Source: Primulina eburnea
Taxonomy: Eukaryota > Streptophyta > Magnoliopsida > Lamiales > Gesneriaceae
Direction of reading: 5' to 3'
Length of the DNA stretch: 64,000 bases
NCBI RefSeq assembly: GCF_022965805.1
Contig: NC_133108.1
Span: 37,573,051-37,637,050, forward strand
Shown: positions 35,275 to 46,810 of the stretch, in pieces
Layout: each line of letters starts with the position of its first letter
Position numbering within the stretch: the first letter of the stretch is position 1
Notes under the pieces: model-generated
Told to the model about the DNA's origin: nothing
Seen by the model: only the letters and a program-made list of their open reading frames with translations
Databases searched by the model: none
Program-made: the position numbers and the translations under genes

Positions 35275-37410
35275 TGTGGGGACCCGGACGCTAATCCAGT
35301 TCTAAATCGTCATTGGGACTAATTAATCAATTATAATAAACAGGGTCTAAATTTTTTTTCAAAATGCAAAGCGGAAACGTAATGTAATTAAATTCAAATT
35401 ACATATTAAACATAGTATACAATTATTGTATGATCTACAATAATCCAACTAGGTTCAACTACAAGTCAGTCAAAGCCCGGATCTCCACGCTATCTAGTCC
35501 AGCCTCGTTCTCTTCTTGACCCTGATCCTAGCCCACCTGTTGTCATGCACACATACAAACAAGACAACAGCCGGATAACTCCGGTGAGATGTAAATATCC
35601 CAGTATAAATCATGTATACATGCCATCATATAAACAATATAAAGCATAAGACAGCAAACCATATTCTATATCAAAATCATGATATGAATCAATAACCAGA
35701 ATAAATCATATTCTAAACATGTACCCTGATCCGGAACATAATTCAATCTCAAGAATAAATCATATTCTAAGCATGTACCAATATCAGGAACATAATTCAA
35801 CATCCATCAATATCAATCGATATAACTGTCACTCAACTCGTGACTCTACGTTTTTGACTAGATTCAATCCTAGCCTAGGGATCCCGGTTTCCAAATGTGG
35901 TATTCCTATATCGAATTCCGTAATAGAAGGAACTCTGTTCCTATTACTCGATATAACCAAATATGGTGTTCCTATATCGAATTCCGATATAACCAATTAT
36001 GGTGTTCCTATATCGATTTCCGTAATAGAGAAATTCCAATTCTATTTACTCGATATAACCAAACATCCGGAGTCCTGACCTATCCGTCATAGACTGTAGT
36101 TCTATCGCTAATATCGTTATCTTGAGACATCGTGCAATGTTCCCGTGGCGATTCCACCACTATCAGGAACTTCTGTCACAAGATTACTCAACTGATACCT
36201 GCTATCTATAATCAAGAAAACAAGTACATTAGTCAACTCAATGCAAATATTAATGCAATAAAGTAAAATATGTGATTTAGGGAAACTCGAGTCAAACCTC
36301 ACTCGAGTTGTGCAATCCCAACTCAACATGAATTTATACCTTTATCTTCTCGCTCAGAAGAAGAAGAAGTCCCGACTCTATCTCGGTCCATTCTCAATTT
36401 GGTAATAACAATATCGAATAGACCGTGTCAATATACTGCTCAATTCAAAGCCTGTTCTGATCAATATACAAATCAAAACATAATCTGATCAATATCGAAT
36501 CAAGACACAATCTAATCCATATCGACGATATCACGATATAATCGAAGTCACTACTGAATCTGGTCAATATCAATACACTGATGTTTCGACGGTATAACAG
36601 TACAATCTTAGTAACCCCGTCAATTCCAACATCACAGATATAATACAAGAACTCATAATCAATCTCAATACAAAGTCTCGTGTCCAATCTGTACAGTCCC
36701 GCAATACCGGCAATACAATATCAATACAAACAAATCAACAACTCATCTGATTCAACTCTGACTAATATCAATATATCCAGTGATACAATATAATTCAGAT
36801 ATCAATACCCATGCCACATAATCGATAATACCGTAATTCTGATATTAAATCGGTATAATTACAATCAAATAAACTCTGAAAATCCATAACAATTTCATAC
36901 GCAGTCCGTTCTTCAATCCGGTTTCGTTTATACAATGTCTGATATCACAAGAACAACATATATGACTTCTATTCAATTCTGACAATATCATAATTTCAAA
37001 ATATGTCAAAACGTAACAAAACTTACGTCCAGTTGTAGCTGTTGACGAGAGGAGCACGATATTGTGTTCGGATTCAAATTCTGATAGAAGGATCTTGCAA
37101 AATCACAATTCTAGTATTTGAAGAAAACTTAAAGCCTTCTCCTGTAGCTCTCGATTTCTCCCCGCCGAAATTGAAGGAATGAAGACCATTTATAAATCAA
37201 GTTGTCTAGTGGTGACAAGTGTCCCACTCAATTTTCCATATTTGCACTTTAGTCCCTCAACTTTTCACTATTTGCAATTCGGCCCCCTCTCAATCTTTTT
37301 AATTCAATTCAATCCTACTTAATTATAAAAATTCTGGAATTTAATTCATCATTCCAAAATTCGTAAATTAAATAATCTCGGATTAAAGTGATATAATCTC
37401 GGGCCTTACA
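35275..37410 (-). mobile_element. Solo LTR of a Ty3/gypsy element, 2,136 bp
   Basis: Starts tgtggggacccggacgc and ends atctcgggccttaca, flanked by perfect 5-bp duplications ATATG (35270-35274 and 37411-37415). On the - strand it reads TGTAAGGCCCGAG..., then a TATA box (tttataaatgg, near 37187-37197) in the U3/R position. This matches Tekay/Del-type LTRs as I know them. No internal region remains, so LTR-LTR recombination removed the rest. Local repeats of ttcctatatcgaattccg occur at 35900-36060. Confidence 0.9.
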
Positions 37411-37564
37411 ATATGAGTGTTTTATTCACTGAATTAAATTTGACATAAAAACAAAATATTAACTTAAATTAATTACAAACAAAAGTAGTGCTGATGCACT
37501 AGTTATTTATATAGCCTAATTAAAGATAATAAAATTATATAACATTACATTTTTTTTGAAAAAA

Positions 37565-38370
37565 AATTCTACGACAACGGTTTTTGTAAACCTGTTGTCG
37601 TTAACCGTATAAAAACACTAAGAAAAGACAACGTTTTAAAAAACTGTTGTTGTAGCTCTAATAAAACCACCTAAAAGACATCGGTTTTCAAAAACCGTTG
37701 TCGTAGCAAAATAAAACACACTAATAGACAACGGTTTTTAAAATCGTTGTCGTAGGCCAACAAAAACAAGCTAATAGACAACGGTTTTTAAAAACCGTTG
37801 TCGTAGCCCAAAAAAACAAGCTAATAGACAACGGTTATTAAAAACCATTGTCGTAGCCCAAAAAAAACAAGCTATAAGACAACAGTTTTTAAAAACCGTT
37901 GTCGTAGCAAAAAAAAAAGCTAATAGACAACAGTTATTAAAAACTGTTGTCGTAACCCAAAAAAAACAAGCTATAAGACAACGGTCGTAGCAAAAAAAAC
38001 CACACTAATAGACAACAGTTTTTAAAACCGTTGTCGTAGGCCAACAAAAAACAAGATAATAGACAAAGGTTTTTAAAAACCGTTATCGTAGCCCAAAAAA
38101 CAAGCTAATAGACAACAGTTATTAAAAACCGTTGTCGTAGCCCAAAAAAACACGCTAATAGACAACGATTTTTAAAAACCGTTGTCGTAGCCCAAAAATA
38201 GAAGCTAATAGACAACGGTTTTTAAAAACCATTGTCGTAGACATATCAATGCAACAGTTTTTAAGAAACTGTTGTCTATGATCGGGTTTTTTGAGCCTAC
38301 CACAACGGTTTTTCTTGAAACCGTTGTTAAAAGACAAAGCACAACGATTTTTACAAAAAACTGTTGTCTT
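37565..38370. repeat. Array of ~26-bp palindromes, period ~50 bp
   Basis: Units such as gacaacggttttt joined to aaaaaccgttgtcgtag recur more than a dozen times, separated by cccaaaaaaacaagctaata-like linkers. Many carry one or two substitutions. This forms the right subterminal region of CACTA C; the mirror-type array is at 32385-32670. Confidence 0.95.
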
Positions 38371-38407
38371 TGATGTGTTGTTGAATTAAGATTTTCTTGT
38401 AGTGTAT

Positions 38408-38520
38408 TTGGATCCATGCTACGAAACACTCCTTTTGCCACAATTTTCGTCGAATCAAATAGACTTTTTATTGAGACAGAACATCCAATCTACGTGAAAG
38501 TGCAAAAGAGAAAGTTTTGA
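38408..38520 (-). pseudogene. CACTA accessory ORF, DUF8039-like domain, upstream half
   Basis: The - strand frame SLFDSTKIVAKGVFRSMDPN runs into the boundary of element C and continues in frame at 32362. It is the N-terminal side of the domain described at 32215-32365. The rest of the host frame upstream (toward 39000) is not clearly readable. Confidence 0.65.
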
Positions 38521-40454
38521 TAAAAACAATTATAAAGTAAAATCATCAACAACCATTATGCTAATGAATATGTCCAGAGGCTGAAAACAAAAAAGCATAA
38601 AGAAACATCATTCAAATTAGTTAACTCATGACAGCAAATATACATGATATATATATTCTCAACCAAAATATACTATCTAAATCAATAAATGGCTAACTCG
38701 AGATAATTATAAGCTCACACATAGCTTACAAAAAAGCAAACTCCAACTCATTATGCCACATTAAATAATAAATAATATCAAGGTTATAAATTCTACAATA
38801 TCATCTTAAATTCATCTCAAATTGAGGCCTGATTCTAGCGGCTAAGAACACATATATGCACAACTTCAAGAATTTAACATAAGCAAGTCAAGAAGAGCAT
38901 TGATCATGAAAGAAAAGTACTAATTTACAATGACTGTGATTCTAGTTATCGGAAATCAGAAATATTTCCAGCATTAATGCAAATATATCAGCTCGTGTAA
39001 CATTCAGGCATAAGATAAATCAGAAATCCTTCCAGCAGTAATGCAAATATATAATGCCCCACATGCCTCATTCTAACACTGCCATACCTAATAGTTTTCG
39101 CTTTGTACGACAAGTAAATCGTAATCCACATGTTGCAGTGTCGTAGTTTACCTAATAGCTTAACACTCACGCAAAACACTTTCACGAGCAACATATCATC
39201 ATACATCACCCAACATCTACTGCGAGATTAATGAATGAGTAACGCCCCCAAGCACACAATTTTCGAGGTACACGATTGAGGTGATTAAAAAATTGATGCC
39301 AGTATGAAATGAAACAACGGAGCAACTAGATGATGAAATTAGAGCAAACTATCCAGAAAAGTTAAACAATATGGAACACAAATTAAACACATTCCAACTG
39401 TACTAAAGACCAGTTTCTTCCATACCATTTTGTACTCACTAATCTTTCAAAGAAGAATCCTATCTGACTATGTATTGAATAGGTGTGCCTAGGTTAAGCC
39501 CAACTTTTTTTTAAATAGGCCAGCCTAGGCGCGCCAGGCCTACTAGATGATCTAACGTATATTCTTAAACCAAAAAGCCAATGCTGAATCAATAAAGTAC
39601 TAACTTTATATAATAGTAAAGTAATAAAACTAGAAAAAAGACTTTACCCTTGGAGATAATGGACTACTAGAGGATGTTGTGTGTTGTATATTGTTGTAAT
39701 TTGAACCAATCAAGCGAATATTTAGAGACAAAGAAGAACACATAACAATATTTATATTATGAATCAACTTTGTAATCACAAAAATTGTGACTCAATTCGA
39801 ACACTCCTCTATTCTCAATAAATCAATCAAGCGAATCAAATGAATCGAACACTCTTATAAAATCAAACTCCTCTTATAAAATCTAACACTCTTATAAAAT
39901 CGAACTCCTCTTATAAAATCAAATGAATCGAACTCCTCTTCTCTATGAATCGAACAGTCTTATAAAAATCCGTGACCAAAATCTCTTCCAAAACAAGGGA
40001 TTCGGAACTTACCGGAGATGAGCGGCTGGACAAATCTGAAAATGAGAAGCGGCTGGACAAATCTCAAACTGTGACACTAGAAAAAAGAAATAAGAAGGAA
40101 GGATTAGCGGCTGAACGAGGGAAAAGAGAAGGGCACAAGAGATTTGGGAGAAAGAGCGCCAGAGAGATTTGGCACCGATCCATCGTTCTTTCCTTTTTTT
40201 CCTTTTAATTAAATATTTTTTTAGTTTTTTAATGAGAGTGAGAGTGAGAGTGAGAGATTAAAAAATTGGAAATGAGTGGGAAAAATAAGAACTTTTAGTG
40301 GCATTAATTAAAAACGTCATTATAACATATCTAATTTAATATTTTTTTATTAAAAATTTTATGTGTAACCAATGTCATGATATGTATGTAATAACGACAT
40401 TATTTTAAAAATGTCACTAAGAAAATGTCAGTATAGCCATTTTTTCTTGTAGTG
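38521..40454. other. Right internal and subterminal part of CACTA A
   Basis: No intact gene. It holds ~18-bp repeats of cttataaaatcgaactcct (39848-39968), a GAGAGT run (40228-40257) and aatgtc/gacatt subterminal palindromes near the right end. Confidence 0.6.
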
Positions 40455-40625
40455 CGTACACGATTTTTTTTACTCTCGGCTCCCGACTTTCTCGTTGATG
40501 GTATGAGAAACGCTTATAAATAGAGGCGATTGAGGTCCCTAAGCATACAATCTCATACAGAATAATACACCATCTATAGAGAGATTGAAGTGTTTAGAAG
40601 GCTTCAATCGGAGGAAAATCAGAAG
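40455..40625 (+). other. Promoter-like segment between CACTA A and a Ty3 LTR
   Basis: Contains cttataaatagaggcg (near 40514-40530) with a downstream sequence resembling an LTR R region or a plant 5' UTR. No frame follows because another element begins at 40626. Confidence 0.35.
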
Positions 40626-42475
40626 TGTAACGTACCATACTTTTTACTACTTAAAATTTGCGTAAAAATTAAAAATTTTCTTAAATAAACGTGAACATTC
40701 AAAATTGGATAAAAGAAATAAACTGTACGTCTCACAAGTTGTTGCAACAAAGGCTTCAAGTTTAAAGTTTGACAAAAGTATTAAATGTTTTCATAAGACT
40801 TAAAACATGACGGTCCTCAGATTTAATCTCCCGCTCAGTCCAAGCTTGCTCCTTGGTCCCCACCTCCAGCCTCTTCATAAACATCCTCACCTGAATCGAT
40901 CAAGTCTAGTGAGTCTAAAGACTCAACACGTATAAACTAGAAGTAACAAGTACTACATAATAAGATCACATGCAACTTTAAAATAGAACATACATACTTA
41001 AAACTTGACTTGCATATCAAAACCTGAACATACGTGCATACATACTTAGACGTGCCATCAACATAAACTTTTCTTAAACATACATGCATACTTGAACATA
41101 CTTGAACATAAATAGCTTCATCATTTTGCGTAGAGATATGTTTTAATGCAAGTGACCCATAACATAATCGCCTCATCAGACTAAACCACAGTACTGGGCT
41201 GACGGGGACGAATCAACTGCCACATACATGAGATTCTCACTCATAATTTAACGGGCTGATTGGTCCCCGTTCATAATTTAACGCTTTTCAATCTAGATCT
41301 AAACCCGTTCATTATAACGCTTTCCAATCCTAAACATAATTTGGTCACAAGAAATTTAGCATACATCAAAAACTTAAGATATTTTTTCTGCACGTCAAAC
41401 ATACTTACTTGGCGTTGAGGGATTCATTGGATCTCGTTTGGGGCCACTGCTGCACATACTAACATGAATTTCAACACTTAACTTGCATACTTAGACGTAG
41501 GTATCCTTGCTCACCACCGAATTAAATAGATAGCTTATGACGTTCTAGATTACTCGGGACTTGACCTCGTTAAATCGTTGTACTAACCCATGACATCGAA
41601 CCCCGAACAATCTCTAAAATGATGTGTGAACATTTCCCAAAAAATAAATGACATGAACTCACTATATAACTTGAAAATAAGAAAGAACCAAACATTTTTA
41701 CATATGGGGCCGAGCTCGGGAGGTAACTAATTACCGCTCGAGCGCCAGGTCTACTGGACGCTGCTCCCGGACAGAAAGGAAGGCGCTCGGACGGTAAGAA
41801 ATTACCGCTCGGGCGACGAGCTCAAAAAAATAAAACTCTCGACAGTGAAGGTGGCGCTCGGGCGCCGCGTGTACTGTGCTCCGCGATTTATTCACCCCAA
41901 ATTCGATTACGCCGACAGTGAACAACGCCTCGAGACCCATCTTAGGGAACTGAGACACCGACTCGAATCCACAAAAATGCCCCAAACGTTCCAAAGAAAC
42001 GACGCACCACCCGTAACGCAATACACCCATAAACTCAAATTTTGACACCAATTGTTTCCTATGATTTCTGGTGTATTCGAGTACCTATCGACACGAAACG
42101 ACATATCAAATAACAACCCAGCATCATACTAAGCATACCTAGACGCAGCAACGATCACCCGTCGATCTCCAACGAAGCCTGTAACAATAAAATCTCAAGA
42201 ACACATCAATACATAATTTTTTAAAAAACGAAGTTTGAGAAGTCCCGCAAAAAACATCATAACTCACTCAATTTTTATCCAAATATTTCTAACTTGCTGT
42301 CAAATCGAAGGTATCAAAAAGTTCTACAATTTTCATGTTGAAAGTTTTATCAGAATCATGACCGAAAAATCGCAGTATTTAAAAGAGATAGCAAAAACGA
42401 GTTTTCAGATCCAAAACTTATCTCAGAACTGATCCAAACCATTTTCTGCTCAAACGACGAACGTCACACATAAGT
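40626..42475 (-). mobile_element. Ty3/gypsy LTR-like sequence
   Basis: On the - strand it ends ...gtatggtacgttaca at 40626, a typical Tekay-like LTR end. It includes G+C-rich blocks with cgctcgggcg motifs (41705-41880). The far boundary is uncertain, somewhere before the LINE remnant at about 42500, and no matching target duplication was found. The open frames in 41731-42116 are within this repeat and are not genes. Confidence 0.5.
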
Positions 42476-42499
42476 TTTTACGCATAAAAATAACACAAC

Positions 42500-43010
42500 A
42501 CATAATAGACAGTGGCTTGTTGTTGCTAAGAACAAACATGATGGTGAAAAAGATTCATTTACAAATGAATAAAATCATGAAATGTACGTCATAAGAATTG
42601 AGGAATAAGAAAGTTCCAAATAAAATTTCACCAAGAAGACAACGAGGATGAAGATTGCGAGGTTGGAGGGTCAAAACAACAGATAATTCAAGAAAATATC
42701 CTGATTTAACTGAATAGTGGCCTTTAGTTTCCCACTTCCAAAACCACAAATCCTTCAAATTTTGTCGTCCCAACTGTACATCATAAGTCTACACGGTTTT
42801 TTCCATCTAGCCCAATGCAAACCAACACCATTAGAATTCGAATTCCACCAAAAATTTGCACAAAGTTGCTCTATTAATTCATGACACATCGAAGCCGGCA
42901 GCTTTAAACAAGACATAGCATAATTCGAGATCGCTTGCAACACTGATTTAATAAGCGTTTCTTAAACCCCAGCTGAAAACAATCTAACCGATTTCCATGT
43001 TTAATTTATT
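42500..43010 (-). pseudogene. LINE reverse-transcriptase C-terminal remnant, part 1
   Basis: The - strand encodes LQAISNYAMSCLKLPASMCH and CANFWWNSN..GLHWARW (42755-42943), then KWETKGHYSVKSGY (around 42690-42735). These are the thumb/zf-RVT regions of plant L1-type LINEs. It continues on the other side of the TRIM at 43016-43383. Confidence 0.85.
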
Positions 43011-43015
43011 TCCTT

Positions 43016-43383
43016 TGTTAAGATTGGAACTTGGACCTAACTCAACCCCAAAAGCTAGCTCAAGGGGGGAGGATTGTCCAAGCCAATATATGCCACTCAA
43101 AGGTTAATTATCTAACCGATGTGGGACATTTAACACACCCCTCTCACGCCCAGGAATGAACATCTGGAGCGTGGAGTTTACAAATGACTCAATTGTGGGC
43201 AGAACGGGTGGCCTAATTATAGGCAGTCCAACACATAACGGTGAAACCCGGGCTCTGATATCATGTTAAGATTGGAACTTGGACCTAACTCAACCCCAAA
43301 AGCTAGCTCAAGGGGGGAGGATTGTCCAAGCCAATATATGCCACTCAAAGGTTAATTATCTAACCGATGTGGGACATTTAACA
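43016..43383 (-). mobile_element. Intact TRIM retrotransposon, identical 120-bp LTRs
   Basis: LTRs 43016-43135 and 43264-43383 are both 120 bp and identical by eye, starting tgttaagattgg and ending catttaaca. Target duplications TCCTT flank it (43011-43015, 43384-43388). The internal 128 bases contain, on the - strand and directly next to the LTR, a tRNA-Met-like primer site TGATATCAGAGC (43252-43263), giving - orientation. It has no coding capacity, as expected for TRIMs, and must have moved with proteins of another element. Confidence 0.95.
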
Positions 43384-43388
43384 TCCTT

Positions 43389-43570
43389 CTATCTTTGATA
43401 TATCAATGGGATTCCAACATATCTTCCAATTAAATATATCCATGCCTAAAAAATGCCCCAACACCGTGCGAAATAATTTTACGAAGTTCTGGTACGTCAT
43501 GGAGATGATAATTGAGCCAACACCTACGTCCTTTATTCCCTTAAAAAAAATTATCCCGAGCAATGGAACT
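43389..43570 (-). pseudogene. LINE reverse-transcriptase remnant, part 2
   Basis: The - strand frame includes LGHFLGMDIFNWKICWNPID and continues toward the fragment at 42500-43010 once the TRIM is removed. It is the upstream side of the same LINE. Confidence 0.65.
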
Positions 43571-44440
43571 ATACATGAGAATCCGTTATATATATTCGTC
43601 TATATTGCTGGAAATATAATACTAGAATTTTCTTATATTTAAACAAATTTTTAGTTTTGTTATTTTTAGAATAGTTAATTAAAGCATAAAAGGGTCGTAA
43701 CAAAAACTAAACTTGTGGATTATATCCAACTAACAAAAATGATTAATTAATCAATATTTTTACTTTATCTAATTATAAGATAACATTTTCCCTGGCTGTC
43801 TTGATCATCAGTGTTTTTTTAACTGTTGAGGAATCTTCACTAGTCCTCAAGAGGAAAAGAAAGAGAGTGAAGTGAAAGATTTGGTGCGTGTAGGTAATGA
43901 TAAAGTGTTGATGCAAGATAGCATATAGAAGAAGGTATAATTTAATTTATTCCAAATATAGGAAATATATGAATGAATAGACCTTAATTAATTTTAGGCT
44001 TTTCATTCTGCAAATATATCAGTTTTTGATTTGGTTTGCTAGTGGGCACACATTTTGCATATGTTTGGAAATAAATACGAACATGATTCACATGAAGTAT
44101 TAACATGGACAACACGTGCACATCGCGTAACACCATTTAAACGGAGCTGGTCTAGAGCCGGGGGAGCAAGTTTGAGCTCATATGAGTCGTGACCGAGCTT
44201 TAAGCCATCGATCGGCAATATTCACTTAGCTTGTGCCTGATCTGCCAAGCATCATGTACCAATAGAGCTAGTGTATGATCCCAGATGCCTCGACTTTATT
44301 TCTGGTGGTGCCGAGAAGGATCTAGTGCCATCTAGGAGTCCTAGTTTTGCTACACACCCCCACACCCACACATTTATGTTTGTTTATTATAAATGTAATA
44401 TAGGTCTTAGGTTTGGGGAAGAGAGTTTCTTCAGGGAAAT
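43571..44440. other. Intergenic, no gene seen
   Basis: Only short frames. Confidence 0.5.
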
Positions 44441-44770
44441 TGTATCGATACTTGGATTTTATAATTCAATCCAAAAAACTAGCTCATGAGAGATGATTGT
44501 CCAAATCCATATATGAAACTCCCGTGATTTTATTCAACCAATATTGGATAACTAGCACACACCTCAGGAATGAACATTTGGAAAGTAAAATTTACAAGAC
44601 AACGGATGACTCAACTATAGTCCAATACATAACGGTAGAACCTAAGCTCTGATATTGTATTAAGATTGAGACTTGAACATAATTCAACCAAAAAACTACT
44701 TCAAGTAAAGAGAATTGTCAAGTCTATATACGACAGTTACACAAATTTAATCCCAAAGGCAACGAGTGAT
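44441..44770 (-). mobile_element. Decayed TRIM of the 43016 family
   Basis: Two diverged repeats (about 44441-44560 and 44656-44770) share the phrases aactagctca and attgtcc with the TRIM at 43016-43383. The internal part keeps caggaatgaacatttggaa and gctctgatat before the second repeat. No intact target duplication. Confidence 0.65.
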
Positions 44771-45415
44771 TCTTGGTGAGATGTATGCGACCACATTTCA
44801 TTTGGCTGAGCTTATTAACATAAGCTAAGATCCCACCGCAAAATATTGTGTCTCGTGGAATAAACTTTAAAAAAAGTTTAATCGGAAAAAGCGAATTTAA
44901 CTTGTACGAAACCAAAAATCATATATTAGTAAAAGTTATATGTATAAACTTAATGTCTTTTTCTTTATCTTACAGTCATACATGAAACTCACTCCGTGAG
45001 CTCTGATAAAAATAACTGTACACTGAAATGACATTTCAAGCTTTGTTCTTTCTTACACGTACGGACAAAAACATAACTAACACCGTCTTGTAATATTCAG
45101 TCTCTACAGTGTTGACTCCGAAGTGCTTTTTGCCAAAACTAAATTTAATTATATATATTATTTTAAAATTTATTATACTATATATATATATTGAAAAATA
45201 TTACCTTTCCAAATACCGAAAAACAAAAATTACAAGTTACATTTTAATATATTGACCAAGAAACAAATTATATATTGATCAAGTAGGAAATAATATATTT
45301 TTCTTTAAAGGGAATGTGCCCACTAAATGTTGGTGAGGAATACCATAAATTAAGCACTAGCCAAGAGTTGTCACACCTCTTGCCATTATATATAGATTGA
45401 AGTTAAAGTTTCTGT
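44771..45415. other. Intergenic, no gene seen
   Basis: A+T-rich; short frames only. Confidence 0.5.
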
Positions 45416-45424
45416 AACATTAAT

Positions 45425-45595
45425 GAGATCGTTTCACGGATACTAATCTGTGAGACGGGTCAATCCTACTCATATTCACAATAAAAAGTAATACTCTTAG
45501 CATAAAAATAATATTTTTTCATGGATGACTCAAATAAGAGATTCGTTTCACAAATACGACCCGTGAGACCGTCTCGTCTCACACAAGTTTTTGCC
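45425..45595. mobile_element. MITE family 1, copy 1
   Basis: 171-bp copy between perfect 9-bp duplications AACATTAAT (45416-45424 and 45596-45604). It contains ctgtgagacgggtcaa, aaaaagtaatactcttagca and cacaagtttttgcc, shared with the copies at 53014, 55621 and 59470. The 9-bp duplication points to Mutator-type transposase. Confidence 0.95.
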
Positions 45596-45604
45596 AACAT
45601 TAAT

Positions 45605-46810
45605 TATGAATGCAAATTGAATGTTCAATCATGTACTTAAATATAGATTGGGTTTTCATTGTATTAAAAGTTGTAAATCAGTCCAAGAAGTAATATTGTC
45701 CCGCTAGAATTAAATTATCTCGGGTTACTGGACACTAGCTCGACTCGTTATCGTTTGACTTGTTAGATGAGATAAAGAGGCAAATGATAAGAATATATGA
45801 GTTAAAATTGATACAATTTAGAAGTTAGTCTCCCCATTTTTTAATATATCATATATGATTTTATTTTGTTTTTGTTATTTCGCATTTAAAGTGTAGTTGG
45901 ATAATGTGTAATGTGGGGTACATGGGTTCTGAGAATTCGAACAAGGAGTGTTGTAAAGATGATTTATACTATTCTTGTATTCCTATTTCGAAGCAATACA
46001 AAGGAGCCAGCTTTGTCCCCCTTGGCTTCTCAATAATTCCCATAAATTCTGTCCTATTTTATTCCAAACCACACATCTTTTTACCAATGCCAAGATAAGT
46101 TCACTCAAGATTTAGTTTGTGCGCATATCTGACCTGTCAATGCATTAAACCACATCATCCACATAATATTGTTTAAAGTAAATTGTTGAATAGATATATA
46201 TAAAGTGTTGTTATATTATTTTCTAACATTCAAGACGTAATTGAAGTTTAAAATTTTTAGTTTTGATGTTCAAAACATTCGATAAACGTATGATACAAAC
46301 CATTCATAAGGTGTTTAGATCTAATTTACATTTACATATATAATATCGACTTCAACTACTCTGGGTTTTAAACGTATATAGCTCTTCTTATAAGTCCTTA
46401 CGAACAAATCTTCCTCTTTCTTTGATCATCAAATCAAGTCTACGATTAGAAACTGGAATCCTGGTATAGATCGCATTAGAGATCTAAACGAAATTTACGT
46501 TGATATTGAATCACCGGAATTTCAGAAATCTAGCGCAGTTTGTGGAAGAAGGTGGCCAAAAATTGTTTACCTCCAAAACAGGGGTAGTCGAAAATTTCCT
46601 TAATGAAGGGTAAACTTTTTGCTGTAAATATTGTATTGTATTATTTGTTATTGTATTTTTGTGTTATCAACTTTTGAGTACATATATATAAATAAAAAAT
46701 ATCAATCCTCCTAGGATTCTAATCTTACCATAATTTTTTATTTTTATTATTTAAATTTCTCAGGTGATATTTCTTTTTTTAAAATACCATCCCAAGTAAA
46801 CTCTTTATAA
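45605..46810. other. Intergenic, no gene supported
   Basis: A 64-codon frame at 45904-46098 (+) has no recognisable match. Part of 46400-46630 resembles retrotransposon LTR sequence but has no partner in the window. Confidence 0.4.

Larger units (their letters stand above)
32366..38404. mobile_element. CACTA element C (6,039 bp) inserted in the coding region of A
   Basis: Left end cactacaacaaaaatgcc (32366) and right end ending tttcttgtagtg (38404) are flanked by TAT at 32363-32365 and 38405-38407. Excising C rejoins an open transposon frame exactly, which confirms both boundaries. C has gacaacgg palindromes at left (32385-32670) and right (37565-38370), gcgacgg palindromes at 32680-33640, a gene-like fragment at 34196-34740 and a solo LTR at 35275-37410. 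A further CACTA right end lies inside it at 33690. Confidence 0.85.
29463..40454. mobile_element. CACTA (En/Spm) transposon A, 10,992 bp, with nested insertions
   Basis: Left end cactacaagaataaatg (29463) and inverted right end cactacaagaaaaaatgg (40454) are terminal inverted repeats. The 3 bases outside each are CGT (29460-29462 and 40455-40457), the 3-bp target duplication of CACTA elements. Its own subterminal sequence is rich in tgacatt/aatgtca palindromes (31113-31650 and 40300-40440). Removing the inner elements leaves about 3.3 kb, including a - strand transposon frame. No full transposase is seen, so it is probably non-autonomous or degraded. Confidence 0.9.

Noticed and set aside
37565..38370. 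Regular repeats with spacers, superficially like a CRISPR array
   Set aside because: The repeats are palindromes with variable loops, the linkers are near-identical rather than unique, and the array ends in a CACTA terminus. Plant nuclear DNA.
39972..40208. 78-codon + strand frame rich in Lys, Glu and Arg
   Set aside because: Lies in the right part of CACTA A, no family match, and composition follows the purine-rich local sequence.
41731..42116. - strand frame of 106 codons and a 66-codon + frame
   Set aside because: They lie within G+C-rich LTR-like sequence and overlap each other on opposite strands; no recognisable product.
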